A stretch of DNA of 64,000 nt from Macrosoma leucophasiata (taxonomy: Eukaryota > Arthropoda > Insecta > Lepidoptera > Hedylidae). Below the pieces are notes generated by a model. That model had not been told where the DNA came from. It saw only the letters and a program-made list of their open reading frames with translations, and searched no databases. The stretch lies in NCBI GenBank assembly GCA_036365455.1, contig JAWQUS010000016.1:12485001-12549000 (forward strand), in the 5' to 3' direction. A program made the position numbers and the translations under genes. Positions 47,140 through 58,483 of this stretch are shown piece after piece (position 1 is the first letter of the stretch; each line of letters opens with the position of its first letter).

Positions 47140-49300
47140 CTACACGTTGGTACGGTTAGCATAAATTAATGTTGTCTCTTTCATTATTTCATACCGCTTT
47201 ATTATTTTCCCGAGAAACATTTTACCTGCCTATGGTTCAGTAGGTACCTACCTATGCGATATTTTACTTATGTGACATTCAATAGGTAAGTAACTACCTA
47301 CTTAGGTACATATTTTAAGAATATAAATTAACAAACACGTTGTGCTTTGTTTTTGTTATAATAAAAAATGCTCCTATCCCTACGCCATGTTAAATATCAA
47401 AAGTATCTAGGTACCTATTTCTGGTAAAACTTTCTAATTTGCCGCCATTCAAAGGCTGCCATCTTAAGTCAAGGGGTCACGTTCCTAGCCTTCAATACAA
47501 TACAAGGTTGGTGCGAATCATCAGTATTCAAAACTATCAATCAGCATTAGCACTGGCCGCACTGGGTCACCCACATTCATATACTTTTTAACAAATGTTA
47601 TTGTGTCATTCGTAATAACTAACACATAGGTATTTAAAAACCGCCCATGCGCAATGTAGAGATCCGTTTTCGAAATAGGTATTTTCTAAGTTGATCAATT
47701 AGGTATTATGGCCTTATTACACGACACGGTATTCAGGGTCCGATAGCAAGGGTCAGGGTAGTGTAATAACATTTTGGGAGTTAGGGTCTCTAATGAGGGC
47801 GACCAGCCTAACGCCCTAACTACACACAGTAAAAATATGAATAGTATGGAAACTACATACAAAACATTCAAAATATTGTATAACGTGGCCGTGATAGTTT
47901 TCTTTTTCGATATAGGTATCTACTATTATGCCTACCTACCGTGTTTTTTACACTTTAAAATAGCTGCCTATTTTCTACCATCGCTTAACTGGCAGAAGGT
48001 GGGACACAAAAATAGCTTTTATAATTGAAAAATAGTTTTCTCAAACCCAATAGGTATATTTTTGATGACCTATCCAATGACGAACCACACACCACACACT
48101 TGACGTGCGTGAAAAAAATTTACCTACATTCGCATTTTACATGTGTCTCTTCTATACTCGTAGGTAACTAACTTAAAAAAATATTTGTAAGATTTCAATT
48201 TACCACTTTAGTGGCGTAATTAATGTGTCCTTTAAGGGAGTTCCTTACGTGATACACAATTGTAAGTCGGAAAATCATTATCCATAACTTCCATAGGTAA
48301 CAGGTTTGCTATATACCTACTTCAGTAGATAACTACCTACTTACTTATAATGTTCAGCACTACATAACCATGAGGAGTTAGGAGATAAACTTACTGCAAG
48401 AATACACTCAACAGCGTTTGTTCAGACCTATATACGTACGTATACTACTATATATCTTTATATGTAAGTAAATTATTAATTAAACATTTACCTACAGTAA
48501 AATGTAAAAATAATTACCGACTTCAAAAACCCACTACATGGCTCTTTGGGTTGTAAGCTTTCTTTTATTTTTCACCTCTTAGTGGTGGATTTGGTCTTTC
48601 CACCCTTTCATATTTCAAATTCAAATACCTAGGTACCTACGTAGTTCAAAAACATCAACGCAAACCATGCACGCGTAGTAGTTGCATTCCCGAATTACTG
48701 ACTCACCTACCTACCTATGTAGCTTAGTTACGTATAAAGATGCTAGATTGAGTACCTACAGACTACCAAAGAGTATACAAATACTACGTCAGACGCCTAC
48801 CATCTACTACAGACATTATTGTATACTTAATATCTATTGATGAGCTCACAGACCCTAATTATAGTAAGTATTTATTTCGAAGTAGGTACAGTGATTAACC
48901 TTTACTATTCAAAAATTTTTAACAGATATTAATCATCAATTTAGAAATATGAAATAAGTAACTGATACGATATCATTGCCAAGCCGTATCAGGGTCAGTA
49001 AGGGAAGGTTGGGCAAGAGAACATCGCATCTAAAGATCTTCAAGTTGTTAAGTCCAAATATAAACCTAAGTACCTACTTACAGTCGAACATAGAATCTCC
49101 TAAATTTTTGAAGTTGGTTAAAAGCACTCGGCTCGTCGAGTTTTTGTGTTTGCAAGTGTACTTGAATATAGCTCGATATGTTATTCATTTACTTCTACCT
49201 ACTCCTGCATACAGGCACACCGCGGTCACTCCGCCAAAATTCCATACAAATGCTTAATTTGGTCTCTATACACAGACATCAATCGGTGACGTGTATTTAC
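47140..49300. other. AT-rich stretch without recognised genes
   Basis: Runs of TAGGTA/TACCTA type and scattered short open frames of low complexity. No splice-bounded coding frame could be supported. If the 46687 exon is real, this is its first intron. Confidence 0.5.
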
Positions 49301-49440
49301 ACGCGCACCTGTGTGCGTAGCTCGTACAAAATACCAACCGTCGCCCATAAGAGGGGAGGAGGTTGGGTGATGCTGGGAAATCGGGCGGGACGTGGAAGTG
49401 TCCATTCTATACGTAGTATTATTACATATTCTCTGATACA
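49300..49440 (+). repeat. Repeat I, copy 1
   Basis: CGTACAAAATACCAACCGTC, CATAAGAGGGGAGGAGGTTG, GGAAATCGGGCGGGACGTGG and ACATATTCTCTG recur at 52260-52376 with very few changes. A diverged reverse copy is at 11505-11600. Confidence 0.72.
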
Positions 49441-50770
49441 GGTGTGAAGTATCGCTATTACGCATATTGCCAGTGTCATGTAAAACGATATTTCGTATTC
49501 GTCATAAGCAGCGTAAAAGTAAAAGTCAGTCAGCGAATTATCAGTCAGTCAGTCAGTCAGAGTCACAAGTCAGTAATTCGAGTAAAGCGATGGCTACTTT
49601 ATCAGACCATTTATAATGAAGTTTTGTAGGCAACCTGAAAAGCCGTGTTTTCGCACTGTTATCCTATTTCCCTAAACGGGGGCACTATAAAAACCAAACA
49701 AATGCCATCAATTTTATTAAATATATCTCCAAAATACACCAAGAAAATGAAACAAAATAAGAGCACCACACGCCTCTTTCAAGGTTCCCGCCAAAACTCC
49801 CTGAAAGATTTATTGAAGGCTGGGCTCCGGAGCTCCTACCTATTTGAAAGGCAATAATCAAAGACTTCAAAGTAAAAAAGCTATGCAAACATTGTCTAAT
49901 AATAATATCTAAGTACCAAATATCAATCATACTACAATGTTACAGTTCAAGTTGACCGACCTTGATGCAATCAATTGTAATGCAATGGCCAGCAAGCACA
50001 ACGTTTTTGTTGTCTATTTTTATGAAACACGTGGAGATATCGCTACTCTCGCTAAATATTACTAAGTAGGTAGGTACCTAGGTGTTTATAAGTATTTGTT
50101 TTTCATTGCGATAGGTAGGTCCAGTGGAATGCAGGAAAGAGTAGATACCTAGTGATGTAAATTGAAACGAAATAATTGTATATTTTTCACGATTTTGAAA
50201 AACAAAATATGAAAAATACTTGTTAGATAATTTTTTTTTCTAAAATAAGTAGGTACTTAAAAAAAATCAATTTTAGATTTAGGTAAATATTAGTACCTAC
50301 TATACCATATCATTTAAAATACTAGATAGGTACCTACTTACCTAATATTTTTTTTGGTAAATAGATATTTAGCATTTTCATTATGTTGATCGACAACTAC
50401 CTAGCTTATCAATTTATACTTATTTACGTTCTCTTGAAAAAAAAAATAACCCCAGAATCTCCAGAAAAAAAGGTTGTTTTTTTTCACTTAGCAAAAAAAT
50501 ATCTTTTACAACACTAGTAAACAAGAGATGAGTAGAGGTAAAAGTCAGAAACTATGTAACTAACAGCCTAAGCTGATTTTTGTCAGTAACTAAGGGACAA
50601 AAATCGACTGCACATAAAGAATCGATTATGGGCTCATTTTGAAGAGGTTCGGGCGTACCTAGATGTGCAGAAAAAAATATAGAAATAGAAATAAAAAATA
50701 TTTTTAGTTCGAATAGATACTTTCAAAACGTCAATAAATCAATAATATAATAAATATATAGAAAAATTAA
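49440..50770. other. AT-rich stretch with a TCAG microsatellite
   Basis: (TCAG)n-like run at 49538-49561. The open frame at 49645-49857 (Lys/Ser-rich) has no splice or homology support. Confidence 0.5.
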
Positions 50771-51020
50771 GATTTACTGGTGGTAGAGTTCCAGTGTAGG
50801 AGCTAGAGAGCGTAGGCACCACCGCATTACGTAATCTATCTGCCGCCAAATGGTAATGTTCAGCACTAACGTGTTCCGGTTAGATGGAAATGTATGGCCC
50901 CGTAATAACTATCACAGAGACAACAACTAAGGTCTCAAGGGTGACAACGTATCTGCATTTTGATCTTTGTGTAAGTGTCCACTCATCACTTAACATCAAT
51001 GTGAACTACATGCTTACAAC
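50770..51020 (-). repeat. Repeat A copy
   Basis: Reverse orientation: TTACTGGTGGTAGAGTTCCA, GCACCACCGCATTACGTAAT, ATGGCCCCGTAATAACTATC, ending GTGAACTACATGCTTA. Confidence 0.72.
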
Positions 51021-51072
51021 GGCACCCACGACACAGGTTTATATGTAGTGTGGGGCTGTGAGTGAAAGGGTA
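51018..51072 (+). repeat. SINE family E fragment
   Basis: ACAACGGCACCCACGACACA followed by GGTTTATATGTAGTGTGGGGC matches the 3' part of the SINE at 60509 and 62100. Confidence 0.65.
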
Positions 51073-51084
51073 ATTATTTATTAA

Positions 51085-51175
51085 CTAGCTGTGCCCACGA
51101 CTTCGTCTGCGTAGATACTGAAGATTACTGAACAATACTTTGGTTAAATTCTACGCGGATATAGTCGCTAGTTTA
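51085..51175 (-). mobile_element. Helitron-like end, reverse
   Basis: CTAGCTGTGCCCACGACTTC at 51085, then GTCTGCGTAGATACTGAAGA. A short body follows. Confidence 0.55.
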
Positions 51176-51207
51176 AATTAAATTCTTTTATTTTTAAAGA
51201 AAAATTT

Positions 51208-51283
51208 GACTTCAGGCGAGGCTCGAACTCGCGACCTACTGGGAATCTAGTCCAGCCGCTCTTCCAATTGAGCTACTGAAGCC
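51208..51283 (-). tRNA. tRNA-like sequence, probably a pseudo-tRNA or SINE head
   Basis: A 76-nt minus-strand segment folds as a cloverleaf: acceptor GGCTTCA/TGAAGTC, D arm GCTC/GAGC, T arm GCGAG-TTCGAGC-CTCGC. The A box is TAGCTCAATTGG and the B box AGTTCGAGCC. The anticodon stem is imperfect (CTGGA/CCCAG) and the loop CTAGATT would read AGA, a Ser anticodon, but there is no long variable arm. A functional tRNA-Ser is therefore unlikely. Confidence 0.4.
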
Positions 51284-51509
51284 CTGCCCGATTTGTCAAA
51301 TTTAAAAATAAAATATATTTCACAAGCATGTGTTAGTGCGAAATAATATAAAACAAATAAATTAAATTCGTTTATGTAAACCGCATTCAACTCTGTTTAA
51401 AAGTTTTGAAGTGCTTGAAGTTAATTTTCAGTTGACCATAACTTCTTTTTCCCTTAGCCGATTTTGTCAGAACAAAGTTTTGACAACACTCCTAATTTTA
51501 TACAACCTG

Positions 51510-51745
51510 TAACAGGATTGAATTTACAACCCGAAACAATTCAGAATCGATAACCGCATCGGTTTCAGGCATTTTTGATATGGGTAACATTTTGTCCCAA
51601 AATTAATTACAATTAAGGAAATTATGGTCACCAATTTGGTGAACAGTCAATACAAACAAAAATGAGACTAACGTCTATCCAAAATAAAATGCTAGTCTCA
51701 ACAAGTTTATTAGAACTCGTTGAGACGTGCATTTTATTATTAATA
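51510..51745 (+). repeat. Repeat F, 5' half
   Basis: TAACAGGATTGAATTTACAA through TAGAACTCGTTGAGACGTGC matches 25130-25360. The 3' half is absent. Confidence 0.65.
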
Positions 51746-52254
51746 ATAATGAAATAAAATAGTGTAAATGAATCTTATTACTAGCGAGTGTTAAATAGGG
51801 GTACGCAGGATATGCTACATCACCTTACGACAGCGTACGCGTGTGAGTTGGTTTGTGTTTTATGTGCGGCCGTAGGTAGAGGAAGAGTAAGTATGCGTAG
51901 GGTGTGCTTACTGTTCGTACAAATTGAGTTCAACTTATTTCGTAAATAAAAAATATTAAATACATAAACATGTAATTTCAGTTCATGTATTATGATTATA
52001 ACTCGATTTAGTAATCGGGGTGTATGATAGTGTGCGTTATTCCCGTTACATGTTGTAACATAAAAATGAACGTTTGTCTGTATGTAATTTATAGAATCGT
52101 AAACTACGCATTTGATCATGTGATGATCTTTGTGCATGAGCCCACGAAGGTTTCTGAGTTGGCAAATTCGACAGATGGCGCCACTGTCATTTTTTAGTTG
52201 GTGGCGTAGCAACGCGCTCCGGGTACCTACAACTAGTACATATAGTTGGTTGTG

Positions 52255-52376
52255 CGTAACACGTACAAAATACCAACTGTCGCCCATAAGAGGGGAGGAG
52301 GTTGGGTGATGCGGGGAAATCGGGCGGGACGTCGAAGTGTCCATTATATACGTAGTATTATAACATATTCTCTGGT
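52255..52376 (+). repeat. Repeat I, copy 2
   Basis: Matches 49316-49437: CGTACAAAATACCAACTGTC, AGAGGGGAGGAGGTTGGGTG, GTCGAAGTGTCCATTATATA. The long minus-strand open frame across it and beyond has no protein-like features. Confidence 0.72.
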
Positions 52377-52560
52377 TTTGTGCCATTTATGTTACTATTA
52401 TATTGTATCTATCTATACAGATATATCTATCTGTTTATGTAGGCAGTAGTTGGACATATGGACGTTTGCTCCCTTGGTCAATGGCCTTATATGCTTGTAG
52501 ACTGACCACCTACAAAATTCCACAGGTAAGAAAATTGAATATATTTTGTTTGTGTTACAG

Positions 52561-52697
52561 ACAAAACGCCCAAGCATGCAAAAGGAAAAGTTCGTGGTCT
52601 CAAAGTGGAAGCAGATATCGCGGTTTTTTACACCCAGTGTTGTGTATTGCACAGAAACGAATGATAAAAACATATCGCGCAATGAAAAACCTTAAAT
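52561..52697 (+). CDS. Weak candidate exon after an acceptor at 52560
   Basis: TTTGTTTGTGTTACAG precedes a phase-0 frame TKRPSMQKEKFVVSKWKQIS that runs about 45 codons to TAA. It would be compatible in phase with the donor at 46797, but the 5.8-kb intron would have to skip several repeats. A donor-like CCACAG|GTAAGA only 35 nt upstream is too close to form an intron. Composition is not decisive. Confidence 0.2.
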
Positions 52698-52804
52698 GAT
52701 AATATATTAATAATATTATTTTAACACATGACTGAGGGCGAATTCAGAAATCCCTCCTGACCTACCAGATAAAAATGTACCTAGCTTTTAATAAAAATCA
52801 TCCA

Positions 52805-53110
52805 AATGTGTGATGGGAGTTGATGTGGGACACCCCGATGACTCGCTGGAATACCTACCTAATCTACCTATATGTAAAAGCAAGCTCGAACTGGTCTGGA
52901 AAAGCCCGGTTGACTCGGTGGATGCCACAGACCACCTACCCTTCGGTGAACTGTGGTGGATCCTCACACTCCCGGAGCCTACGACAGATGCTTGTGAGAT
53001 GCCCCGCGTGCCACAACTGTGAGGAGCCCGAGAAGGTTGGAGCCCGTCTAGTAAAGGAGTGGCCTTTGATTCTTCGACTAATTGGCCAATTCGACACTAT
53101 TTTAACGCGC
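52805..53110 (+). pseudogene. Decayed element fragment, class unknown
   Basis: A GC-rich 300-bp block with overlapping open frames on both strands (for example NWSGKARLTRWMPQTTYPSV and LVRCPACHNCEEPEKVGARL). It ends abruptly at AT-rich DNA near 53110. The appearance suggests a fragment of a LINE or of its 3' UTR, but no domain is recognisable. Confidence 0.3.
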
Positions 53111-53814
53111 AAGTTCTGTACGGACGAAGATTTGTATGAACTTTTTTTTTCTTTTTCATTATTTTTGTACAAAATCTATGTAGATATCTACTTGGATACA
53201 ATTATTTTTTTCTCTGATGTTACCTGAGAAAAAACAATTGCATCTGAGTATCTACATTAATTTTGTACAAAAACAATGAAAAAGGTAAAAAAATAATTCA
53301 TACAAATCTTGCTAGGATCCTCTTTAAGTAGAGTCTATTTTTTATAAAGTTTAAAGGGCGCAACCACATTAACTGTCATTTGGTGTCTATTAGTATCTTA
53401 GGGCTAATCAGCATAGGTAGATAGATATAGGTCTATTACATGAGTGCGCATGCACATGATCATATGTAAATAAATTAAAAACGTAGGTTTAAAAACCTAC
53501 TTACCGGATTTATCACAATTATTTTTACTATAGTTGCTTAATTGATATACTAATTTTATAAAGAAATCTACTTTTTTGTGCATAGAAATAAGAGTCTAAG
53601 GCATTTTAAAATTTATAGGTATATCAATCTTATCTAAATGTGAGCAATACGCAAGCTATTTATTAAAAAAAGGTCTCTCATTCATTCAGTTTCGTTTCAA
53701 CCTAGTATGTACTAATAGTTAGTAATCAGATAAGATCTTTAGATACGCAGTTAATTAACTCGTACTTAAATAATTGTCACGTTGTTATCATAGCAAGACA
53801 AAAAATATATTATA

Positions 53815-53998
53815 CTAGCTGTTGCCCGCGGCTTCGCCCCCGTGGATGTCGTTTTGTACATATTTTGTCCTGAATTTGCTATAAACCTCACGGAGACCGA
53901 AACCTTTCCAACGAATGCAAAACCGTGGAAATCGGTTGGTGGGTTCTGGAGTTATAGCGTCAGGAAGGAAAACCCGACTTATTTTTATATTATAGATT
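53815..53998 (-). mobile_element. Helitron-like element, reverse
   Basis: CTAGCTGTTGCCCGCGGCTT at 53815, a CCGTGGAAATCGGTTGGTGG segment and an AT-rich 5' end (TTTTTATATTATAGAT) give a complete copy of about 184 bp. Confidence 0.72.
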
Positions 53999-54342
53999 AC
54001 ACTGACCAACTGTAAAGTGTTCTACATTGATGAAATTGTAGGTACTAAAACATTCAGTTTTTTTTCAAATATCTAAATTGAATACATCTACTATACACTT
54101 AAAACTTACTTACTTAACCTATCGAATATGAGCTCCATTATTTATAAGTTTTGCAAGTTCCAAGCCAAGTTCGAATCGAATTTGCTGACAGAAGTGCCTG
54201 CTAGTTCGCTTCTAATACCAACAGAGACACCGAGGAGACGAGACACCACACGGCACACCACCTCGGCTCACTCGCAACTCGGCCACCTCGGCTCGTCGAC
54301 TTTTACTCGCAAACTTGTAAAGCCGACTAAATGGCCTTATAA

Positions 54343-55356
54343 TAGGTTGGGGAAAAAGTCTTTTCGCATTATAGTATGTATTAACTTGTAATAAAATCTC
54401 TTTGGCTATAGTATTTGCATCTGGCTGGTTTTGGTATCATTGAAAGTTAAAATTTTAAAGAACATAATTCCAAATTCAAATTAGGCAAATATGTGATTTT
54501 CATTTGTTTTTCGTAGTGTCAAGATGAGTGAATCTAATGAAGAAATTCGATACATTTTAAAATTTACTACAAAAAAGGTAAAAATGCAACGCAAGCCGCG
54601 AAAAAAATTTGCGATGTTTATGGACCTAGTGCAGTGTCTGTGAGAGTAGCACAAATTTGGTTAAAGCGTTTTCAATCCGGAAATTTTGATGTCAAAGATG
54701 CACCTCGCTTTGGTCGCCCTATTACGGATAAAATGGATGCCATTTTTGAAAAAGTGGAGCAAGATCGACATATCAGTAGTTACGACGTAGCTGAAGAACT
54801 GAGAATTGATCACAAAACAGTTTTGGCGCATTTGAAAAAAGCTGGGTACAAAAAAAAGCTCGATATTTGGGTACCTCACGAGCTCACTGAAAGAAACCTA
54901 ATGAACCGTGTACTCATTTGTGATTCTTTATTACGACGTAATGAAACCGAATCATTTTTGAAGAAGCTGATAACTGGTGATGAAAAGTGGATCACGTACG
55001 ACAAGAACGTGCGAAAAAGGTCGTGGTCAAAGGCCGGTCAGGCTTCACAGACTATGGCGAAACCCGGGCTAACTCGCAATAAGGTGTTAAGATGTTGTGT
55101 GTGTGGTGGGATTGGAACAGAATTCTTTATGCAATGTTAGGTTAACATCACGAGAGGACTGCCAAATCCACTTGTCCCGGTATTTTGATGAGAAGTCCCA
55201 AAATTTTTATAGCAATGGGATCATGTCCCTACCTACAAGATGGCAAAAGGTTATCGAACAAAATGGTACATACATACTTTAGTTAAATTTAAATAAACTA
55301 TATTAAAAAATGTTTTGAATTATCTTAAAAAATGCGAAGAAACTTTTTCCCCAACC
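54343..55356 (+). mobile_element. Mariner transposon, internally deleted
   Basis: Terminal repeats of GGTTGGGGAAAAAGT type lie at 54344 and, inverted, ending at 55356. The transposase reading starts MSESNEEIRYILKF (54524), shifts frame near 54566, and continues with the helix-turn-helix part (QIWLKRFQSGNFDVKD, GRPITDK, YDVAEELRIDHKTVLAHLKK) and WVPHEL, then TGDEKWITYD with the first catalytic Asp. After about 55070 the frame breaks and the middle, including the other two catalytic Asp residues, is missing. The C-terminus (SREDCQ to IEQNGTYIL) is retained. It is a dead D,D34D mariner copy about 1.0 kb long where an intact one is about 1.3 kb. A clean TA duplication is not seen on the right side. 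Confidence 0.9.
54634..55140 (+). pseudogene. Mariner transposase fragment
   Basis: This 168-codon open stretch is the N-terminal DNA-binding region and the start of the catalytic domain of mariner transposase. It has lost its true start by a frameshift upstream and ends in non-homologous residues after TRNKVL. Only the first Asp of the catalytic triad is present, so the product would not transpose DNA. A second fragment of the same protein lies at about 55145-55280. Confidence 0.88.
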
Positions 55357-56370
55357 ATGATGTCAGATGATGACAGTTTCTACTCGGCCCATGATAGTTC
55401 GTTGTTATCTTGCTCTTCTTCGGGAAATCTTATTCCTGTGAACCAACAACTGAATAATGCTCTTTTGCTTCAATCTAATTGCCTCAATATTTGTCACATC
55501 AACGCGCAGAGCATCCCTCAGCACCATTCCGAGCTTTTAAATATCTTCTTGGATACTAAAGTCCATGCAATACTCATTTCTGAAAGTTGGCTCAAACCCG
55601 AACTTCTCTCTACTTCGTACAGTCTTCCTGACTTTGTTCTCATTCGCAATGATCGCACTGGGAAAAGAGCCGGAGGTGTTGCTATGTACCTACGTAGCAA
55701 CATCTCATATAAATCATTTTATCTTCCCCCTCCCTTTATACAGGGAGTGCAGAATATATTTTTATTGAATTGTCCGTCAACGGTGTCAAGGCTGTTCTTG
55801 GAGTGATCTACTGCCCACCCACTATTGATTATTTCTCTACATTAGACACTGTCCTGAATTCCCTTGTCTTTGACTACAAACATCTCATAATCATGGGTGA
55901 TTTTAATACCGATATGCTTAAAGCTAATTCAAGATCTTACAACCTGCGTTCTCTACTTGAATCGTCGAATCTGACTTTGACCTTCATGCCACTCACCATA
56001 ATTTTGACTGTGACGACTCGTGGCTAGATCACATTATTACCGCCTGCCCTGATAAAGTAAAAAACTAAGGTCAGCTTTCATCCCCGGGTCTTTCTAGGCA
56101 TGACTTATTATACGCGTCGTACAATCTTAAGCCCCCTAAAATTGAACCGAAATTCTTATACCTTAGAATTTTTTTGAACTTAGATTTGGATAAACTAAAA
56201 CATGATGCAATGTCCATTAATTTCTCTAACATCGAATTGGCAGCTACGGTGGATGACAAAGTATCTCTGCTAAATAACGTAATTTTAACATTGTTTGATA
56301 CCCACGCTCCCGTTCGTAAAGTTCGTGTTAAACGTCCTCCCGCACCCTGGATCACTTGAGGTGTACGGAT
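55354..56370 (+). pseudogene. LINE endonuclease region (broken)
   Basis: The AP-endonuclease-like domain is spread over three frames: 55354-55765, 55770-56027 and 56174-56359. Recognisable residues are the N-x-x-H-I-N-A-Q-S start, the E of ISESWL, the GDFN metal-site motif and the WLDHII segment. It would nick target DNA to prime reverse transcription in an intact element. The frame breaks make it inactive. Confidence 0.85.
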
Positions 56371-57515
56371 TGTCATTTTCTCCCGTTACTTGCGATGAGG
56401 TACTAAAAATGTTCAATTCTATAAAATCGAAAGCTACTGGCTATGATGGAGTGAGCAGAATAATGCTGCAGTTGTTACTGGACCCTCTGCTTCCAATTAT
56501 AACTCATTTAGTTTACTTTTCACTTCAGACTGGGACTTTCCCCTCTTTATGGCGAAAAGCTTATATAATTCCTCTGCCCAAAACATCTAACCCCAGTCTG
56601 ATAAATCATTTTAGACCCATTTCTATCCTACCCTTTTTGTCTAAGATTTTAGAAGCTACCGTACATTTACAGTTATACAAATATGTATGTATGTATGTAT
56701 CTTCACGCCAGGTCCCTAACGGGGTAGGCAGAGAGTGTAGAGCGCCAGACATCCCGGTGCAGACAAACCTCTCGTGCCTCGTCTACCTTCATCATTCTCT
56801 TCATACATGCACGCCGATTCCTAAGACTTTTGGCCCCACCATCAGACAGAACTCGACCTATTTGGTCATGGTAGGTCAGCCTTGGTCTTCCTGGGCCTCT
56901 GCAACCATCCACATTCGCATTGTATATCTGTTTAGTCATTCGCTCATTCGACATTCTTTCTATATGCCCGAACCATCGGAGCATGCCTTTTTTCATTTTT
57001 ACACCGATACTATCATTCACACAAAGTCTCTTTCTTACAAATATGTCTTTAAAAATAATTTACTTTCCCGATTTCAGTCAGGTTTTCGAACAGGGCACAG
57101 CACTTCCACTGCTATGCTCAATGTTCTTGAAGATATTAGATGTGCTATGGAATCTTCCAAGCTAACAATACTTGTCCTTATAGATTTTACTAATGCATTT
57201 AATACCGTGGATCACGACCTACTTCTCATTGTGCTAAGAAACATTGGTACCTCTACCCTTGTACGGGATTGGCTCTCATCATATCTTCGTGGCCGTCAGC
57301 AAGCTGTTTATGTCGAGCGTGAGTTGTCCGATTGGAGTGAGCTGTCAGCTGGTGTGCCACAAGGAGGAATCCTTTCTCCTTTATTATTATTTTTATTTAT
57401 TTCTTTACTCACCTTCCACTTCTCTTGTTCTTATCATTTGTATGCGGACGATCTCCAACTTTATGTTCATGCACACTTTAACAATCTTAATAATGCTATT
57501 TCCATCTTAATATAT
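56370..57515 (+). pseudogene. LINE reverse transcriptase domain, interrupted
   Basis: The fingers-palm motifs surround a 349-bp insertion that happens to keep an open frame. Before it lie KMFNSIKSKATGYDGVS and the LPKTSNPS block; after it come QSGFRTGHS, the palm DFTNAFNTVDH, GVPQGG and the catalytic YADD. The insertion adds about 110 foreign residues between conserved blocks, so a functional polymerase is unlikely. Confidence 0.85.
56687..57035 (-). mobile_element. LINE 3'-end insertion with target duplication (copy 3)
   Basis: On the minus strand this reads as the C-terminal coding end of an insect reverse transcriptase: MLRWFGHIERMSNERMTKQI, GRPRLTYHDQIGRVL, SLRNRRACMKRMMKVDEA, then SAYPVRDLA, ending in an (ATAC)n tail. 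It is flanked by the 11-bp duplication TACAAATATGT at 56676-56686 and 57036-57046. It is 5'-truncated and nested inside the CR1-like LINE. Its plus-strand reading frame is only an accident. Confidence 0.88.
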
Positions 57516-57689
57516 ATAAATCTCGTGTCACAATGTTTGTCCTCAATGGACTCCTAAACCACTTAACCGATTATAATAAAATTCGCACACCATGTGCAGT
57601 TTGATCCAACTTGAGAGATAGGATAGCTTACATTACGCTATGACTAATAGGAGCAGAGCAGCGCGGGCGAAGCCGGGGCGGGCCGCTAG
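57508..57689 (+). mobile_element. Helitron nested in the CR1-like LINE
   Basis: ATATATATAAATCTCGTGTC through GCGGGCGAAGCCGGGGCGGG and CCGCTAG at 57689, followed by T. Its body matches 8008-8186. It interrupts the LINE coding sequence between the YADD region and the block that resumes at about 57693. Confidence 0.8.
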
Positions 57690-57784
57690 TTTTAAATAAA
57701 AATCTTGAAACATTATCTAATCTGTCGCGTAATTTCGGCATTCTTGTCAACCCTGTTAGATGTCAGTCCATTATTATAGGCAGT

Positions 57785-58483
57785 ATGTTCAATTCTAAGC
57801 ATGTCAATTTTTCAGAATTATCACCTATAGTTTTAAACAATATAATTATTCCATTCTCACAAAACGTTAAGGACTTAGGTGTGCATATCGACTCCTCTTT
57901 GACTTGGAATACGCATATAACAAACATTTGTAGAAGCACCACTGCCACATTGCGCTCTCTCTATAGGCTCAAGAACTTTTTACCTTCTCAGACAAAGACC
58001 CTTCTTGTCCAATCTCTTATCTTTCCACTCATCGATTATGCTGATGTTTGTTACACTGATATCTCTCAAGAACAATTAAACAAATTGGATCGCATTTTCA
58101 ACAACTGCATTCGTTTCATATATGGTCTTCGAAAGTATGACCATATTTCTCACTTTCGTTCCAAGCTTAAATGGCTCTCCATTCGTCAGAGACGATCCGT
58201 TCGGATTCTCTGCCAACTTTTTGCAATCATTAACGATCCATGTTCTCCCGATTACCTTAGGCATAAATTTAAATTTCTGGGTGATTCTCACAACCTGAAC
58301 TTTCGCTCACTTGAAAACCTTACTCTTGATATCCCGCTTCACCGCACGGGTTTTATGTCCAACTCCTTTGCTGTTACAGCTATGAAACTCTGGAACAGGC
58401 TTCCCGTTGATATAAGAAGAGCTCGGAGTAAAATTTCGTTTAAATCTAAGGTTCGCTATCATTTTCTAAAATCTGCTTTGTAA
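57785..58483 (+). pseudogene. LINE ORF2 C-terminal region
   Basis: An uninterrupted 232-codon frame downstream of the Helitron insertion. It covers the thumb/C-terminal part of a CR1/Jockey-like ORF2: KDLGVHIDSSLTWNTHI, PLIDYADVCY, NNCIRFIYGLRKYDHI, and the end block KLWNRLPVDIRRARS. The intact state of this stretch suggests the LINE is not very old. About 370 bp of 3' UTR follow. Confidence 0.88.

Larger units (their letters stand above)
42400..47140. repeat. Inverted duplication with head-to-head promoters
   Basis: The left arm (about 42400-43450) and right arm (about 46125-47140) are reverse-complementary over promoter, leader, first exon and the start of intron 1. Shared landmarks run from the AAGCTAGCTATGTTATTAA region (42410 and 47105) through the exon to ACCTGGTGTAGG (43441 and its complement near 46130). 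A 28-bp perfect inverted repeat at 44058-44085 and 45591-45618 lies symmetrically inside the spacer. The spacer also holds a LINE 3' end (43590-43912, 44700-44800) and a Helitron end (44854). The right arm has an internal partial duplication (46190-46260 and 46318-46400). Confidence 0.75.

Noticed and set aside
49645..49857. 70-codon plus-strand Lys-rich ORF
   Set aside because: No homology, no promoter or splice sites, and an equally long frame on the other strand.
51820..52386. 188-codon minus-strand ORF
   Set aside because: It crosses repeat I, has low-complexity Thr/His/Ile-rich composition, no domain, and no splice or start context.
52526..52560. A 35-nt GT-AG intron
   Set aside because: Too short for normal insect splicing; retained only as a separate weak acceptor candidate.
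56295..57557. A single 420-codon protein
   Set aside because: It is LINE reverse transcriptase with a foreign LINE 3' end read through in the antisense direction; the 11-bp target duplication shows the insertion.
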